Shown: positions 16,976 to 25,679, numbered from the stretch's first letter. The stretch is 55,955 bases of DNA from Treponema sp. (GCA_024682655.1 JAIKYZ010000129.1:1-55955); one strand, 5' to 3'. Numbers and translations are program-made. Notes: a model not told the origin generated them from the letters alone.

Positions 16976-17905
16976 TTATTTGTAAGTGATTCTAGGGTCA
17001 AGCAAGCTGTAAAGAACATCTACAATAAAATTCATGATTACAAGAATCAAAGAGTAAACGATTACAGTTCCTAAAATAAGTGTGTAATCGCGGTTAAGTG
17101 CTGATTTTACGAAGTAATTTCCAATTCCAGGAACAAGGAAGATTTGTTCGATAACTACCGAACCTGTTACAATTCCTGCAAAAGCTGGACCAAGATAAGT
17201 TACAACTGGGAGTAAAGAACCTCTTAAAACATGACGGAAAAGAACTGTAGATTTTTTAAGTCCCTTTGCATAGGCGGTTCTTACATAATCAGAACGAAGC
17301 ACTTCAAGTACAGAAGCGCGAGTTAATCGTGCAATAGAAGAAAAGTATGGTAATGCTAATGTCATTGCAGGCATTATAAGAGTAGTTAAACCTGCGCGGC
17401 TATTTATCCAGCCTGAAGAAGGCAGCCAGTGAAGTTTCATTGCAAAAATAAGTACGGCCAGAGGTGCGACAACAAAAAGTGGAATTGAAATTCCCAAACT
17501 TGCCAGTGACATTAATGAATAATCTGCCCAGCTGTTTTGTTTTAAGGCTGAAATTAAACCAGCAAGGCTTCCAAAGATTAAAGCTATACATAAAGCTGTA
17601 ATACCTAAAATCATAGAGTTAGGCATACTTTTTCCAATAAGCTGATTTACAGTATAGTCTTTATTTTTATAAGAAGGGCCAAGATCTCCCTGAAGGACAT
17701 CTCCCATATAACGTAAATACTGCTTATATAATGGCTCATCCATATGATATTTATGCATTAAATTCTGCATAACTTCCGGGGTTACTTTCTTTTCACTTGA
17801 AAATGGGCCACCAGGAGCCAATCTGATGGTAAAGAAACTTAAAGTAACTATAAGGAACATTGTAGGGATTATGCTTAATAAGCGTCGGACAATGAATTTT
17901 CCCAT
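16976..17905 (-). CDS. oppB: Oligopeptide ABC transporter permease OppB
   Basis: This 309-residue inner-membrane permease begins FIVRRLLSIIPTMFLIVTLSF, as in the OppB/DppB family. The EAA-loop equivalent is YVRTAYAKGLKKSTVLFRHVLR, followed by GSVVIEQIFLVPGIG and a final segment ending LLDPRITYK. Six membrane segments fit the sequence. GAGGTTTAT precedes the ATG. A hairpin separates it from oppA, which probably reduces permease mRNA relative to binding-protein mRNA. Confidence 0.94.
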   Translation of the reverse strand: MGKFIVRRLLSIIPTMFLIVTLSFFTIRLAPGGPFSSEKKVTPEVMQNLMHKYHMDEPLYKQYLRYMGDVLQGDLGPSYKNKDYTVNQLIGKSMPNSMILGITALCIALIFGSLAGLISALKQNSWADYSLMSLASLGISIPLFVVAPLAVLIFAMKLHWLPSSGWINSRAGLTTLIMPAMTLALPYFSSIARLTRASVLEVLRSDYVRTAYAKGLKKSTVLFRHVLRGSLLPVVTYLGPAFAGIVTGSVVIEQIFLVPGIGNYFVKSALNRDYTLILGTVIVYSLILVIMNFIVDVLYSLLDPRITYK

Positions 17906-17948
17906 ATAAACCTCAATATATTTGTCTGTTAACGTTTTTTAAATATAC

Positions 17949-17980
17949 AAAAGGGGGACATTGTTAAATGTCTCCCTTTT
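17949..17980 (-). terminator. Intercistronic hairpin between oppA and oppB
   Basis: Two 13-nt arms (17949-17961 and 17968-17980) enclose a 6-nt loop, with one imperfect pair, just after the oppA stop. In the minus-strand RNA it reads AAAAGGGAGACAT-loop-ATGTCCCCCTTTT. It may act as a partial terminator or as a 3' stabiliser that raises oppA mRNA. Confidence 0.6.
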
Positions 17981-18002
17981 ATTGTTTAATGGTCAGAAAA
18001 AC

Positions 18003-19589
18003 TTATTTTCTGAGTTTTAATCCAACATATGGGTGGATGTCAAGAATGTTTGTATACCAGCCGTCCCATTTTTCAAGATCAATCATGTTCTGTGTTACGT
18101 AGTAGTATAAAGGAACATAAGCCTGATCCTGTGTCATCATGATTTCTTCAGCTTCCTGTAAAACAGCATCGCGTTCTGCACCAGCATTCATTACAGAAGC
18201 CTTGCGAAGTAATTCATCAAATTTAGGATTGTTGTAACGTCCATCATTGTTTCCTGAAGTTGATAAACAAAGTTCAAGGAAGTTAGAAGGATCTGCATAG
18301 TCTCCAACCCAACCTGCACGTGCAATCTGGAAGTCGTTAGACTGTCTCTTATCAAGGAATGTTGCCCATTCAAGGTTTTCAAGAACTACATCAATACCAA
18401 GATTTTCTTTCCACTGCTGCTGAACATATTCGGCAATTTTCTTGTGGCTGTCGCTTGTGTTGTAGATTACAGTCATTTTTGGGAAGCCCTGTCCGTCTGG
18501 ATATCCAGCTTCTGCCAATAATGCTTTTGCTTCGTCTACATTGAAAGCGTTTCCTTTTGCAGGAGTATATTCACCCATTGGAGGAACAAAGGCATCTGCT
18601 GCAATCTGTCCACCTTTAAGAACTTTTTCTACAAGCTGTTTTCTATCAACGGCCTTAGCAAGAGCTTTACGTACTCTTACATCATTAAGAACTGGGTCAT
18701 TAATATTGAATTCGTAGTAGTAAGAAGCTAACTGTGGAGCTACGTGATAATCTTTCATTAATTTAATTTCATCAAGCATTTCGAGTGGAACGTTTGTATC
18801 CCAGTCGAGTTCGCCGTTTTTGAATGCATTGTGTGCTGTTGTAAGATTTTCGATAGGAAGGAATGTAACTTTTGAAAGGAATACATTTTCTTTGTTCCAA
18901 TATTTGTCGTTTGGAACTACAGTAATTTTTTCCTGTGGAGCCCATTCACTAAGAACAAATGGACCGTTTCCTACAAAGTTGCCTGGTTTTGTCCAGTCTG
19001 TACCATACTTTTTGATTGCATGGAGTGGAAGTGGAGCAAAAGAGTAGTGAGGCATCATATCTACAGCGTAAGGAACAGGACCTACAAGTGTAACTTCGAA
19101 TGTATAATCATCAACTGCTCTGATTTTTACACTGTCTGCTTCAGCTTTTCCTGCATTGTAATCTGCTGCACCTGCGATAATTCCAGCTGGCATATAAGCA
19201 TATTCTGCTGCAGTTTCTGGAGCTAAATAATAAAGCCAAGAGTCAACAAAAGTCTGGGCTGTAATTGGTGTTCCATCTGACCAAGTTGTCTGGCGAAGGT
19301 GGAATGTTAAGATTTCATTGTTTTCGCCGCTTCTTTCCCAGCTTTCTGCTACACCAGGAATGGCATTTGTTGTTTTTGGATCATAAGAAACAAGACCTTC
19401 AAAAAGAGCCATATAAATACGGTGCTCTGGAACTCCCTGAATCTTACTTGGATCAAGTGATTGTGGTTCTGAACCGTTGTTTAAGATAAGTTCAGCACCT
19501 GATGACTTACCAGCATTTCCATTACATGCTGTAAGAAGGAGAGTAAAAGCTGTTGCCAGCGCAATTACTCCAAGTGTGATTTTTTTCAT
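18003..19589 (-). CDS. oppA: Oligopeptide-binding lipoprotein OppA
   Basis: A lipoprotein signal ending LLLTAC (C22) is followed by a family-5 solute-binding domain: LILNNGSEPQSLDPSKIQG, the ETLTFHLR-like LTFHLRQTTWSDGTPITA, and FNINDPVLNDVRVRKALAKA in the second lobe. It captures peptides in the periplasm and hands them to OppBC. The 528-residue length is typical. CCGGAGGATTTTTT precedes the ATG, a very strong site. The role is clear, but peptide length preference cannot be read from sequence. Confidence 0.95.
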   Translation of the reverse strand: MKKITLGVIALATAFTLLLTACNGNAGKSSGAELILNNGSEPQSLDPSKIQGVPEHRIYMALFEGLVSYDPKTTNAIPGVAESWERSGENNEILTFHLRQTTWSDGTPITAQTFVDSWLYYLAPETAAEYAYMPAGIIAGAADYNAGKAEADSVKIRAVDDYTFEVTLVGPVPYAVDMMPHYSFAPLPLHAIKKYGTDWTKPGNFVGNGPFVLSEWAPQEKITVVPNDKYWNKENVFLSKVTFLPIENLTTAHNAFKNGELDWDTNVPLEMLDEIKLMKDYHVAPQLASYYYEFNINDPVLNDVRVRKALAKAVDRKQLVEKVLKGGQIAADAFVPPMGEYTPAKGNAFNVDEAKALLAEAGYPDGQGFPKMTVIYNTSDSHKKIAEYVQQQWKENLGIDVVLENLEWATFLDKRQSNDFQIARAGWVGDYADPSNFLELCLSTSGNNDGRYNNPKFDELLRKASVMNAGAERDAVLQEAEEIMMTQDQAYVPLYYYVTQNMIDLEKWDGWYTNILDIHPYVGLKLRK

Positions 19590-19638
19590 AAAAAATCCTC
19601 CGGAATAGATTATTTTATAATAACTTCCTTACGATTTC

Positions 19639-19652
19639 CGTTTGCGCAAGCG
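19639..19652. promoter_or_regulatory. Operator-like near-palindrome upstream of oppA
   Basis: CGTTTGCGCAAGCG is nearly symmetric around TTGCGCAA (12 of 14 positions) and sits 50-63 bp upstream of the oppA ATG. In an A/T-rich leader this G/C-rich symmetric site could bind a regulator. No factor is assigned. Confidence 0.35.
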
Positions 19653-19930
19653 AACAGATTATTTTAGAGTTTCTTTAAAACTTCTTTTTTTTTGAAAGGA
19701 AGTGATTTGCCAGTAAAGATAAGGATAAACGATATTCTTCTATAAATTTCAGTTTATTTTGTAATAAAAAAGTCGTCAAGAAAATTTTGGATAAATGGGG
19801 GCTTTTACCTTATTTTTAGGATCTTATAACATGAAAAATTAATAGTTACTACTATCAAATTTCAGTCTTTGTAAAGTTCTTAAATCCTAATAAATCTTGA
19901 AATTTTCATCCTTATTTACAGTTATTACCA

Positions 19931-19972
19931 CTATTTAGAGGAGTAAATTTGATATTACACTCTTCTAAATAG
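19931..19972. terminator. Hairpin downstream of pepF
   Basis: CTATTTAGAGGAGT (19931-19944) pairs with ACTCTTCTAAATAG (19959-19972) with one G-T pair, starting 8 bp beyond the pepF stop. There is no adjacent T-run on the minus strand, so it is a possible terminator or 3' stabiliser. Confidence 0.45.
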
Positions 19973-19980
19973 CTTTATTC

Positions 19981-21852
19981 TTACTTAATTTCCTCTACAT
20001 ATTTGCAGTATTTTTCTACTTCTTTTGCGTACATATCAATTCCAGATTTCCAGAAATCTTTACTGCTTATATCAAAGCCTGCTTTTTTACAGAGGTCTTC
20101 GCAAGATTGATTTCCAGTCTGACTTAATAGTTCTTCGTAAGTTTTAGCAAATTCTGGGCCTTCTTTTTTAGCTCTCTGGTAAAGTCCAGCTGCAAATAAT
20201 TGTCCAAAGGCATAAGGGAAGTTATAAAAATCCAAAGAGGTAATGTAATAATGTCCCTTTACAGCCCACATATAATCATGACGTTCTGTATAGTTTGTAT
20301 TATCTGCATTTCTTTCATTATTTAAGCCGTCTCCGTATGATTTTTCCTGAGCTTCCTGCATAAGTCGGCAAAAATCATCTGCGGTAAGTTCGGAATTTTT
20401 TCTGGCCTGGAAAACTGATTCTTCAAAGTAGTAGCGGCAAAGAATATCAACTAAAACCTGACTTGTATCGGTTAAATCCAGATCAAGAATTCTCATTTGA
20501 TCAAAATCCCCACTTTTAGCAATCATATCCTGCTTAACAATTGTTTCGGCAAAGGTAGATGCGGTTTCGGCTAAAGTCATTGGATAATTAAAAAATAGAG
20601 GGGCCTTATCTTTCATACAAGAAAAATGGAAGGCGTGACCTAATTCGTGGGCCAGGGTAATAATGTCAGAGAAAGTTCCTGTAAAGTTTGAAAGGATTCT
20701 GCTTTGATGTCCTTTTGGGAAATCTTCGTCATAGGCACCGCCAACTTTTCCCGGTCTTACTTCTGCATCAATCCATTCCTTTTCCATGGCATTTTTTGCA
20801 AAGTCCCCCATGTTTTTACTAAAGGAATAATATTCTTTAAGAACATAATCACAGGCTTCTTTAAAAGTCCATTTTTTAGAAATCAGAGAGTCTTTAGAAT
20901 CTGATTTTCCACAAGCCTTTGGGTCTGAAATTGGAGCAAATAAATCATAAAAGGCAATTCCAGGATGTTCTTTACTTCCTGCACTTTTACTTACAGTTGA
21001 ATTTGATGCTCTTAAAAGGGCTGCTTTTGCCTGGAAATATTTTCGCCAGATTGGAAGTGAATCTTCTATTGCGCCAATTAAAGCGTCCAGAGTTTTTTTA
21101 GAAAGCCGTGAGTTAAAAAGGGCATTGTCAATTCCTTCTTTCCATCCGCGTTTTTCGTTTAGGGTTATTTTTTCTCCCTTAAGATTATTCAAGGCTGCTG
21201 CAAAGGCAATTCTGTTTTGGGCAAGTAAGGCTACTTCTTTTTCCCAGGAAGATTTTCTGAGTTGGGGATCAGCTTCGTTGGCATCATTTCTTAATTCATT
21301 AAAAGTTTTGCCATTTTCATCCTGAAGATTACTGATAATTTGTTCCTGCAATAAAGACCAGGCACTAGAGCCAGTGTGTGACATTTTTGAAGCCAATTCT
21401 TCTTCTTTTGCAGACATCTGATGATTTTTTTCTTCTATGATTTCATTTAAAACATATTCATATTCTTTTCTTTCAGGATATTTTTTAAAGAAATCTGGCA
21501 GGCAATCTTTATTTTCTGTCAAAATCGAAGAAAACTGGATGGACAATTGTATACTTTGACTTTCGTATTTATCCATCAAATTTAAATTGTTCATATAAGT
21601 TTGATTTGTTGTGTCAGTTGAATAAATAATGTAAGCATAAGCAGACAAAGTTTTAAAAAGATAAACTTCCTGATTCAGCAGATTGATATAATCATTAAGC
21701 CATTTTGCAAAATCTTTTTTATCTGCATTTAATAGTTTCTGAATATCCGAAAAAGTTTTTTCCAATTCAGCCAAATCATTTTTATATTCATTTGAATCCA
21801 AAGAAGGATATAAGGAATCTAAATTCCATCTAGGTATAATATTTTCACTCAT
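19981..21852 (-). CDS. pepF: Oligoendopeptidase F, M3 family
   Basis: Zinc metallopeptidase of the M3 family with HELGH at 402-406 and the third ligand E429 in TLAETASTFAET. The N-terminal part (PRWNLDSLYPSLDS) and 623-residue length match PepF-type oligoendopeptidases. It lacks a signal peptide and should cleave short peptides in the cytoplasm. Its position directly upstream of oppABCDF suggests that it degrades imported peptides. No Shine-Dalgarno precedes the ATG; a TATATT box lies 8 nt upstream. Its own promoter is likely, since 391 bp separate it from oppA. Confidence 0.92.
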   Translation of the reverse strand: MSENIIPRWNLDSLYPSLDSNEYKNDLAELEKTFSDIQKLLNADKKDFAKWLNDYINLLNQEVYLFKTLSAYAYIIYSTDTTNQTYMNNLNLMDKYESQSIQLSIQFSSILTENKDCLPDFFKKYPERKEYEYVLNEIIEEKNHQMSAKEEELASKMSHTGSSAWSLLQEQIISNLQDENGKTFNELRNDANEADPQLRKSSWEKEVALLAQNRIAFAAALNNLKGEKITLNEKRGWKEGIDNALFNSRLSKKTLDALIGAIEDSLPIWRKYFQAKAALLRASNSTVSKSAGSKEHPGIAFYDLFAPISDPKACGKSDSKDSLISKKWTFKEACDYVLKEYYSFSKNMGDFAKNAMEKEWIDAEVRPGKVGGAYDEDFPKGHQSRILSNFTGTFSDIITLAHELGHAFHFSCMKDKAPLFFNYPMTLAETASTFAETIVKQDMIAKSGDFDQMRILDLDLTDTSQVLVDILCRYYFEESVFQARKNSELTADDFCRLMQEAQEKSYGDGLNNERNADNTNYTERHDYMWAVKGHYYITSLDFYNFPYAFGQLFAAGLYQRAKKEGPEFAKTYEELLSQTGNQSCEDLCKKAGFDISSKDFWKSGIDMYAKEVEKYCKYVEEIK

Positions 21853-21906
21853 GATTTTTAATATAATAATTTTTGAGAAAGTATTGTATATAAAATTTAA
21901 AAATGA

Positions 21907-22722
21907 TTAAAAACGTCTTAAAGGGCAGTCAGAAAGTTTTATTTTGTTGCAAAGTTCTTTAATTCCGTTAGAAGAAAAATAATCAGACAGTAAATCTTTT
22001 GTGACTCTGGCCTGTGGCCCTATACAAATTTCTTCAAATAAATCGCTGTAATGGATATCCAATTTTTGGCAGACATTTTTAAGATTCAAAATGTAGTATT
22101 TTTTGATGTTTGTTTCTTCTACATAAAAATGTGGCTGGCCCAGGTATTCATTTACATTGTAGGGCAAAGAAACAAGCCGGTATTCTTTTTCACTTATAAA
22201 AGAAGGGTGTTTAAATAATGGTGATGAACTGATTAATTTATTAAAAAGCTCGTTGATTTCTTCTTTTGTGGATTTTTCTGAATTTTTTACAAGTTTTGCA
22301 AATTCTTTTACAATTTCCAGATCATCGCAGGATTTTGAATAATTTACTTTACATAAAGGTGCGTGGCCGGCTTCTCCAATTTTAGACAACAGTTCTTTAT
22401 TAAAAGCAATGCAGACTCCCATTCCATTTTTTGCGTAACGAGACCATTGGGCAGCATCATCGGAGTATTCGCTAAAACAGGCTGCGTAACTTGATAATTT
22501 GTCGAAGTCTTTTAAATTATCCGAGAAGATTTTCTCCATTTTTGCATAATCCGCAGAGTCAATTTGATTTTTCAGGGCGATTTTTAATTCCTTGATAAAA
22601 TATTGCATTTCCTGGCTATCGTTCATTCTTCGTAGATTCCATAACCATATTTCACCCTTGATAATTATTCCCTGCATTGCGTTAAAATCTGTGTAGTGAT
22701 AAAGACTCGAATTACATTCCAT
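21907..22722 (-). CDS. DUF2971 family protein
   Basis: The DUF2971 hallmarks are an N-terminal LYHYTDFNAMQGII, then LWNLRRMNDSQEM, and the central ACFSEYSDDAAQWSRYAKNGMGVCIAF. The biochemical role of this family is not established; members are often found in accessory regions and near defence genes. The start is moved to ATG 22722, which follows AAGGCAGGTAATTTT; the upstream ATG at 22752 lacks such a site. No membrane or signal segment. It lies about 55 bp upstream of pepF on the same strand. Confidence 0.82.
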   Translation of the reverse strand: MECNSSLYHYTDFNAMQGIIIKGEIWLWNLRRMNDSQEMQYFIKELKIALKNQIDSADYAKMEKIFSDNLKDFDKLSSYAACFSEYSDDAAQWSRYAKNGMGVCIAFNKELLSKIGEAGHAPLCKVNYSKSCDDLEIVKEFAKLVKNSEKSTKEEINELFNKLISSSPLFKHPSFISEKEYRLVSLPYNVNEYLGQPHFYVEETNIKKYYILNLKNVCQKLDIHYSDLFEEICIGPQARVTKDLLSDYFSSNGIKELCNKIKLSDCPLRRF

Positions 22723-22876
22723 AAAATTACCTGCCTTAAAGTATTTTAACATACTCTTGGTCTTATGAATTATATTTTCTAATAAAGATTTTTTAATTAT
22801 TTTGATGCAGCTTTTATAACCTGAGAAAAAATAAGAAAAATCTTATATAAAATCGAATAAAAATTCTCAAAAAAAA

Positions 22877-22905
22877 TTGACCTTATTCTTTATTAGGTCT
22901 ATACT
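22877..22905 (+). promoter_or_regulatory. Strong sigma-70-type promoter of a small RNA
   Basis: TTGACC (22877-22882), a 17-bp spacer and TATACT (22900-22905) form one of the best promoter matches in the window. No plus-strand ORF follows before the terminator at 22965-23005. Confidence 0.75.
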
Positions 22906-22911
22906 AAAGTT

Positions 22912-23005
22912 AGCTTGTAAATAAGCTGATAAACTCTCTCCGATGTTCGGTGAAAGCCGAACGACAAGACCTCTGGCATGTATTGTTAGAGGTCTTGTTT
23001 TTTTT
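22912..23005 (+). ncRNA. Predicted small RNA, about 94 nt, family not recognised
   Basis: The transcript predicted from the promoter at 22877-22905 has three stems. The first is AGCTT/AAGCT at 22912-22916 and 22923-22927. The second is GTTCGGT-GAAA-GCCGAAC at 22945-22962, a 7-bp stem capped by a GAAA tetraloop. The third is the terminator CAAGACCTCT/AGAGGTCTTG followed by eight T. A pyrimidine-rich linker, ACTCTCTCC, lies between stems 1 and 2 and could pair with a target mRNA. It sits between two minus-strand genes, with no plus-strand gene downstream, so it is not a leader or riboswitch. It does not resemble 6S, tmRNA, SRP or RNase P RNA. Confidence 0.65.
22965..23005 (+). terminator. Intrinsic terminator of the small RNA
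   Basis: CAAGACCTCT (22965-22974) pairs perfectly with AGAGGTCTTG (22988-22997), followed by eight T (22998-23005). Only the plus-strand orientation has the T-run. Confidence 0.85.
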
Positions 23006-23025
23006 AACAGTGTAAAAATTCCAGC

Positions 23026-24546
23026 TTATTTTAGTAAAGTTTTGTAAGGAAGGCTTCTTTTACTGGCGTATTTTTCATTTCTGCCGTTTTTTAAAGAGAT
23101 TTCTTTTAAGGTTAAAGGTTTAACTTGTTTGAAAGACTGGATAATATCCCGGCTGGCAAAATCAAAATCCAGCAGGATTTCTTCTAAATCTTCAATATTT
23201 ATTTTCTGGTAATTTTTTGTGATTTTTTCTAACAGAATATAAGTTGCAAGATCTTTTTCAAATTTTATTTTCTTTTCCTGTTCTTCTGATTTTTGTTTTT
23301 TTTGATTGATTTTTGTATTAAAGAAATTGTTGTATATAGTTAATTCCTTTTTTATGTCTTCTATTTTTAAGACTGCTTTTTCTTTTTTTTCTTCCTGGAA
23401 ATTTTCCAGATATTTTAAGAAGGATGCTAATTCCCGGCTTGCGTAATTATAGGGTTTATTATGTTTTAAAGAGATTTCTTTATAGCTGATTGGGGCTTTT
23501 TTTAAGTCTATTAATTTTTTATACAGGGATTTATCTTTACTGTTTCTTAATTCATAGACTACTTTTTCAATTTCTTTTTCCCTTTGTCTGTAAAATTTGC
23601 AAATTTCCGAGCTGTAAAATTTTTTGCTTTTTAATAAGCTTTCAATCTGCTCAAAAGAATATTCTGGATTTTCTTTATTGATTTTTTCAATCAGGTAGAG
23701 GCAGAGATATTCTCTTGTTCTGGATATTTTATCCGCCTGTTCCTGGGCTGACTGTTTTTTTAGTTTTATCTTTTTGATGTAACATTTTTCGATTAAATTT
23801 ATAAAATCCAATATTTCTTCTTGGGATTTTTTTTGCTCTTTGAGATCTTCAGCTTTTTCAAAACCAATGTCTTCTATATTTTTTGAAGAAAGGGAATCTT
23901 TTCTTTTTAAGGAGCGGTAAAAGGAATCTAATTCTTCCCGGTTTTCAAAAAATTTTTCTTTTAATAAAAGGGCCTTGGCCTCTTCAGAATAAATGTCTTC
24001 TATGTTTTTAGAATGGAAAAAGAAACATATACTTTTGAATTTACTTTTTTCTTTGCTGTTCAAATTTAAGTTTTTTTCAATTTGAATATCTGAGTAATTG
24101 GAACTTACTTTTTGGAGCAGAAGATAACGGTAGAATTTCCAGAAGGAGATTTCCTTTGGCTTTTTGTCTTTGTCTTTTTTAGAGGTGTAAAATCCTGTGT
24201 AATGAGTTACTGAATCTCTGATTACATTTTCGTAGCGGGGAAGGGGATAATTTATGGAGTTAAATTCATTTTCTGCTAAATTTTTATCTTCTGTGTTTTT
24301 TATATATTTTACTGTTTTTTTAGGCCAGAGACTTTCGGCAATCTGGGCAGAAAGTAAATAAAAAGCGTTGAAGGTCCTATTCCACTCTTCTGAATGTTTT
24401 TTGCTGGGCAGAGAAAAATCTTCGTTTAGGGATTTTAAAATTTCATAGCAAATCGTAGCCGGCTGAATAAATTCTTTTTCCTTTTCTTCAATTTCAGATT
24501 TGTAACTTTCTGTAAAGATCAAAATTAGAGGATTTCCTTCTTGCAT
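23026..24546 (-). CDS. Unrecognised Lys/Glu-rich repeat protein
   Basis: I recognise no family. The 506 residues are strongly helical and rich in Lys and Glu, without signal or membrane segments. A repeated pattern is visible: YLLLQKVSSNYSDIQIE (about 139), YLIEKINKENPEYSFEQIE (about 283) and YILLEKITKNYQKINIE (about 435). The last two copies are followed by a FYSSEI/FASRDI segment and then by KEISLK-x6-YAS (residues 356-370 and 481-495). The KEISLK motifs read like a degraded helix-turn-helix of the sigma region 4 kind, but this is inference. The ATG lacks a ribosome binding site; TATAAT lies 6 nt upstream. It is divergent from a sigma factor gene, which suggests a regulatory link. Confidence 0.6.
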   Translation of the reverse strand: MQEGNPLILIFTESYKSEIEEKEKEFIQPATICYEILKSLNEDFSLPSKKHSEEWNRTFNAFYLLSAQIAESLWPKKTVKYIKNTEDKNLAENEFNSINYPLPRYENVIRDSVTHYTGFYTSKKDKDKKPKEISFWKFYRYLLLQKVSSNYSDIQIEKNLNLNSKEKSKFKSICFFFHSKNIEDIYSEEAKALLLKEKFFENREELDSFYRSLKRKDSLSSKNIEDIGFEKAEDLKEQKKSQEEILDFINLIEKCYIKKIKLKKQSAQEQADKISRTREYLCLYLIEKINKENPEYSFEQIESLLKSKKFYSSEICKFYRQREKEIEKVVYELRNSKDKSLYKKLIDLKKAPISYKEISLKHNKPYNYASRELASFLKYLENFQEEKKEKAVLKIEDIKKELTIYNNFFNTKINQKKQKSEEQEKKIKFEKDLATYILLEKITKNYQKINIEDLEEILLDFDFASRDIIQSFKQVKPLTLKEISLKNGRNEKYASKRSLPYKTLLK

Positions 24547-24552
24547 GAGAAT

Positions 24553-24581
24553 ATTATAATGTAAAATTATTAAAAAAACAA
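24553..24581 (-). promoter_or_regulatory. Promoter of the repeat protein gene, predicted leaderless
   Basis: On the minus strand TTGTTT (24576-24581), a 17-bp spacer and TATAAT (24553-24558) are followed by 6 nt and the ATG at 24546. No Shine-Dalgarno is present. Confidence 0.5.
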
Positions 24582-24628
24582 AAGATTTGGTAGTTTCACC
24601 ACAAGGAAGGTAACTATATATTTATGCA

Positions 24629-24638
24629 TCGACGTCGA
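24629..24638. promoter_or_regulatory. Palindrome TCGACGTCGA in the divergent promoter region
   Basis: A perfect 10-bp palindrome in otherwise A/T-rich sequence, between the repeat protein and sigma factor genes, 50-59 bp upstream of the sigma ATG. It is a candidate regulator site; no factor is assigned. Confidence 0.3.
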
Positions 24639-24687
24639 AAAAAATCAAATGTCGATAATAAAATCATTATATTATAGGAAGGTGCGC

Positions 24688-25530
24688 ATGTCAACAATTA
24701 ATTCTTCTGTTACTTTGGCTGCTAATGCAGGTGATTCAGCAAAAAGCTTTAATGGCTTTTCAACTAAAGAAGAATTTATGGATTTACTAAATAAATCCAA
24801 AGCAGGTGACATCAAGGCTAGAAATGCTATTCTTGATGCCAATATGGGTATTCTTTACAACATTGCTTATTCCATTAACATTAAAACCGCAACTAAAGAA
24901 GAATTAGTTCACGAAGGCGTTATTGCCTTTCTTGAAAGGATTAATGAATTTGACCCTTCAATTTGTCCTTATCTTTCATCCTTTATGTGGCAGACAGTAA
25001 AACATGCTATGATTATGGGAAATAATAATGGTATGTCAAACGAAGACTTTAATTTTATCAATACTGTAAACAAAGCCCGTATAGAACTTGCAGACGAAAA
25101 TAATAATGCACCTGGCGACGAAGAACTTGCTAAAATTACAGGTTATAGACTTAAGACCTATAGAAGAAAATGTAATGAACTTTCTATTTATAATCCAATC
25201 AGTTTGAATATGAAAGTTGGCGACGAAGATTCTGATTTTACTTTCCAGGATTTAGAAGCTGCAAAATCCCCTGTTATTTATGAACCCGATTATGCTCTTC
25301 TTAGAGAAAGTGAATGTCAGGGTATTAAATCTGCCTGGGATAAACTTTCTATGGAAGACAGAAAAATTCTTGGAGAAAGATATAATTCTCCTGATGGAAA
25401 AGTAGTTTCCTTCCGTTCTATGGCAAAGAAATTTAATATATGTCACGAAACTTTAAGAGTTCGCGAAGCAGAAGCAAAAGAGCATTTTGCAAAATTACTT
25501 GATGATTATGGAATTCAGGTTGCTGCTTAA
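24688..25530 (+). CDS. Sigma-70 family RNA polymerase sigma factor
   Basis: The start is ATG 24688, preceded by GGAAGG, not ATG 24649. The order of regions is clear: region 2 from about residue 40 (KARNAILDANMGILYNIAYSI, ELVHEGVIAFLERINEFD, FMWQTVKHAMI), a region 3-like part (INTVNKARIELADENNNAPGD, EELAKITGYRLKTYRRK, ISLNMKVGDEDSDFTFQD), and region 4 (LSMEDRKILGERYNSPDG, then SFRSMAKKFNICHETLRVRE). Having region 3 makes it closer to group 2/3 sigma factors than to ECF factors. Region 2.4 and the region 4 recognition helix differ from housekeeping RpoD, so it probably reads alternative promoters. No anti-sigma gene of a known type is adjacent; the divergent repeat protein is the only candidate partner. 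Confidence 0.85.
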   Translation: MSTINSSVTLAANAGDSAKSFNGFSTKEEFMDLLNKSKAGDIKARNAILDANMGILYNIAYSINIKTATKEELVHEGVIAFLERINEFDPSICPYLSSFMWQTVKHAMIMGNNNGMSNEDFNFINTVNKARIELADENNNAPGDEELAKITGYRLKTYRRKCNELSIYNPISLNMKVGDEDSDFTFQDLEAAKSPVIYEPDYALLRESECQGIKSAWDKLSMEDRKILGERYNSPDGKVVSFRSMAKKFNICHETLRVREAEAKEHFAKLLDDYGIQVAA

Positions 25531-25621
25531 AAATTCAATATCTACCTATTTACAAATACCATATTGATTTATCCTAATTGAATAAATCCTCCAAAAATGG
25601 TAAATTCAAATATGGAAAACG

Positions 25622-25679
25622 AAGACGTTTAAAAAATTGTATACTTTGATGCACATTTTTTAGGCGTCTTTTTTTTTAT
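25622..25679 (+). terminator. Intrinsic terminator between the sigma factor and bmp genes
   Basis: A 15-bp stem (25622-25636 with 25656-25670, two G-U pairs) with a 19-nt loop is followed by nine T. It is placed 19 bp before the BMP gene ATG and ends just ahead of its GGAGG, so it may also act as an attenuator of that gene. Confidence 0.75.

Larger units (their letters stand above)
19590..19980. other. 391-bp intergenic region between oppA and pepF
   Basis: This A/T-rich stretch must hold the oppA promoter, but no confident -35/-10 pair was found. Features seen are the near-palindrome at 19639-19652 and the pepF-side hairpin at 19931-19972. No ORF with a ribosome binding site and no RNA gene was recognised. 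Confidence 0.5.

Noticed and set aside
22912..23005. SRP RNA, 6S RNA or tmRNA as identity of the small RNA
   Set aside because: The length and hairpins do not fit: no GGAA-type SRP loop, no long 6S bubble and no tRNA-like end.
24624..24677. 17-codon ORF (MHRRRKKSN...) upstream of the sigma factor, a possible leader peptide
   Set aside because: The only nearby ribosome-site-like sequence is too far upstream, and the most likely -10 box overlaps the ATG, so the start is probably not in the transcript.
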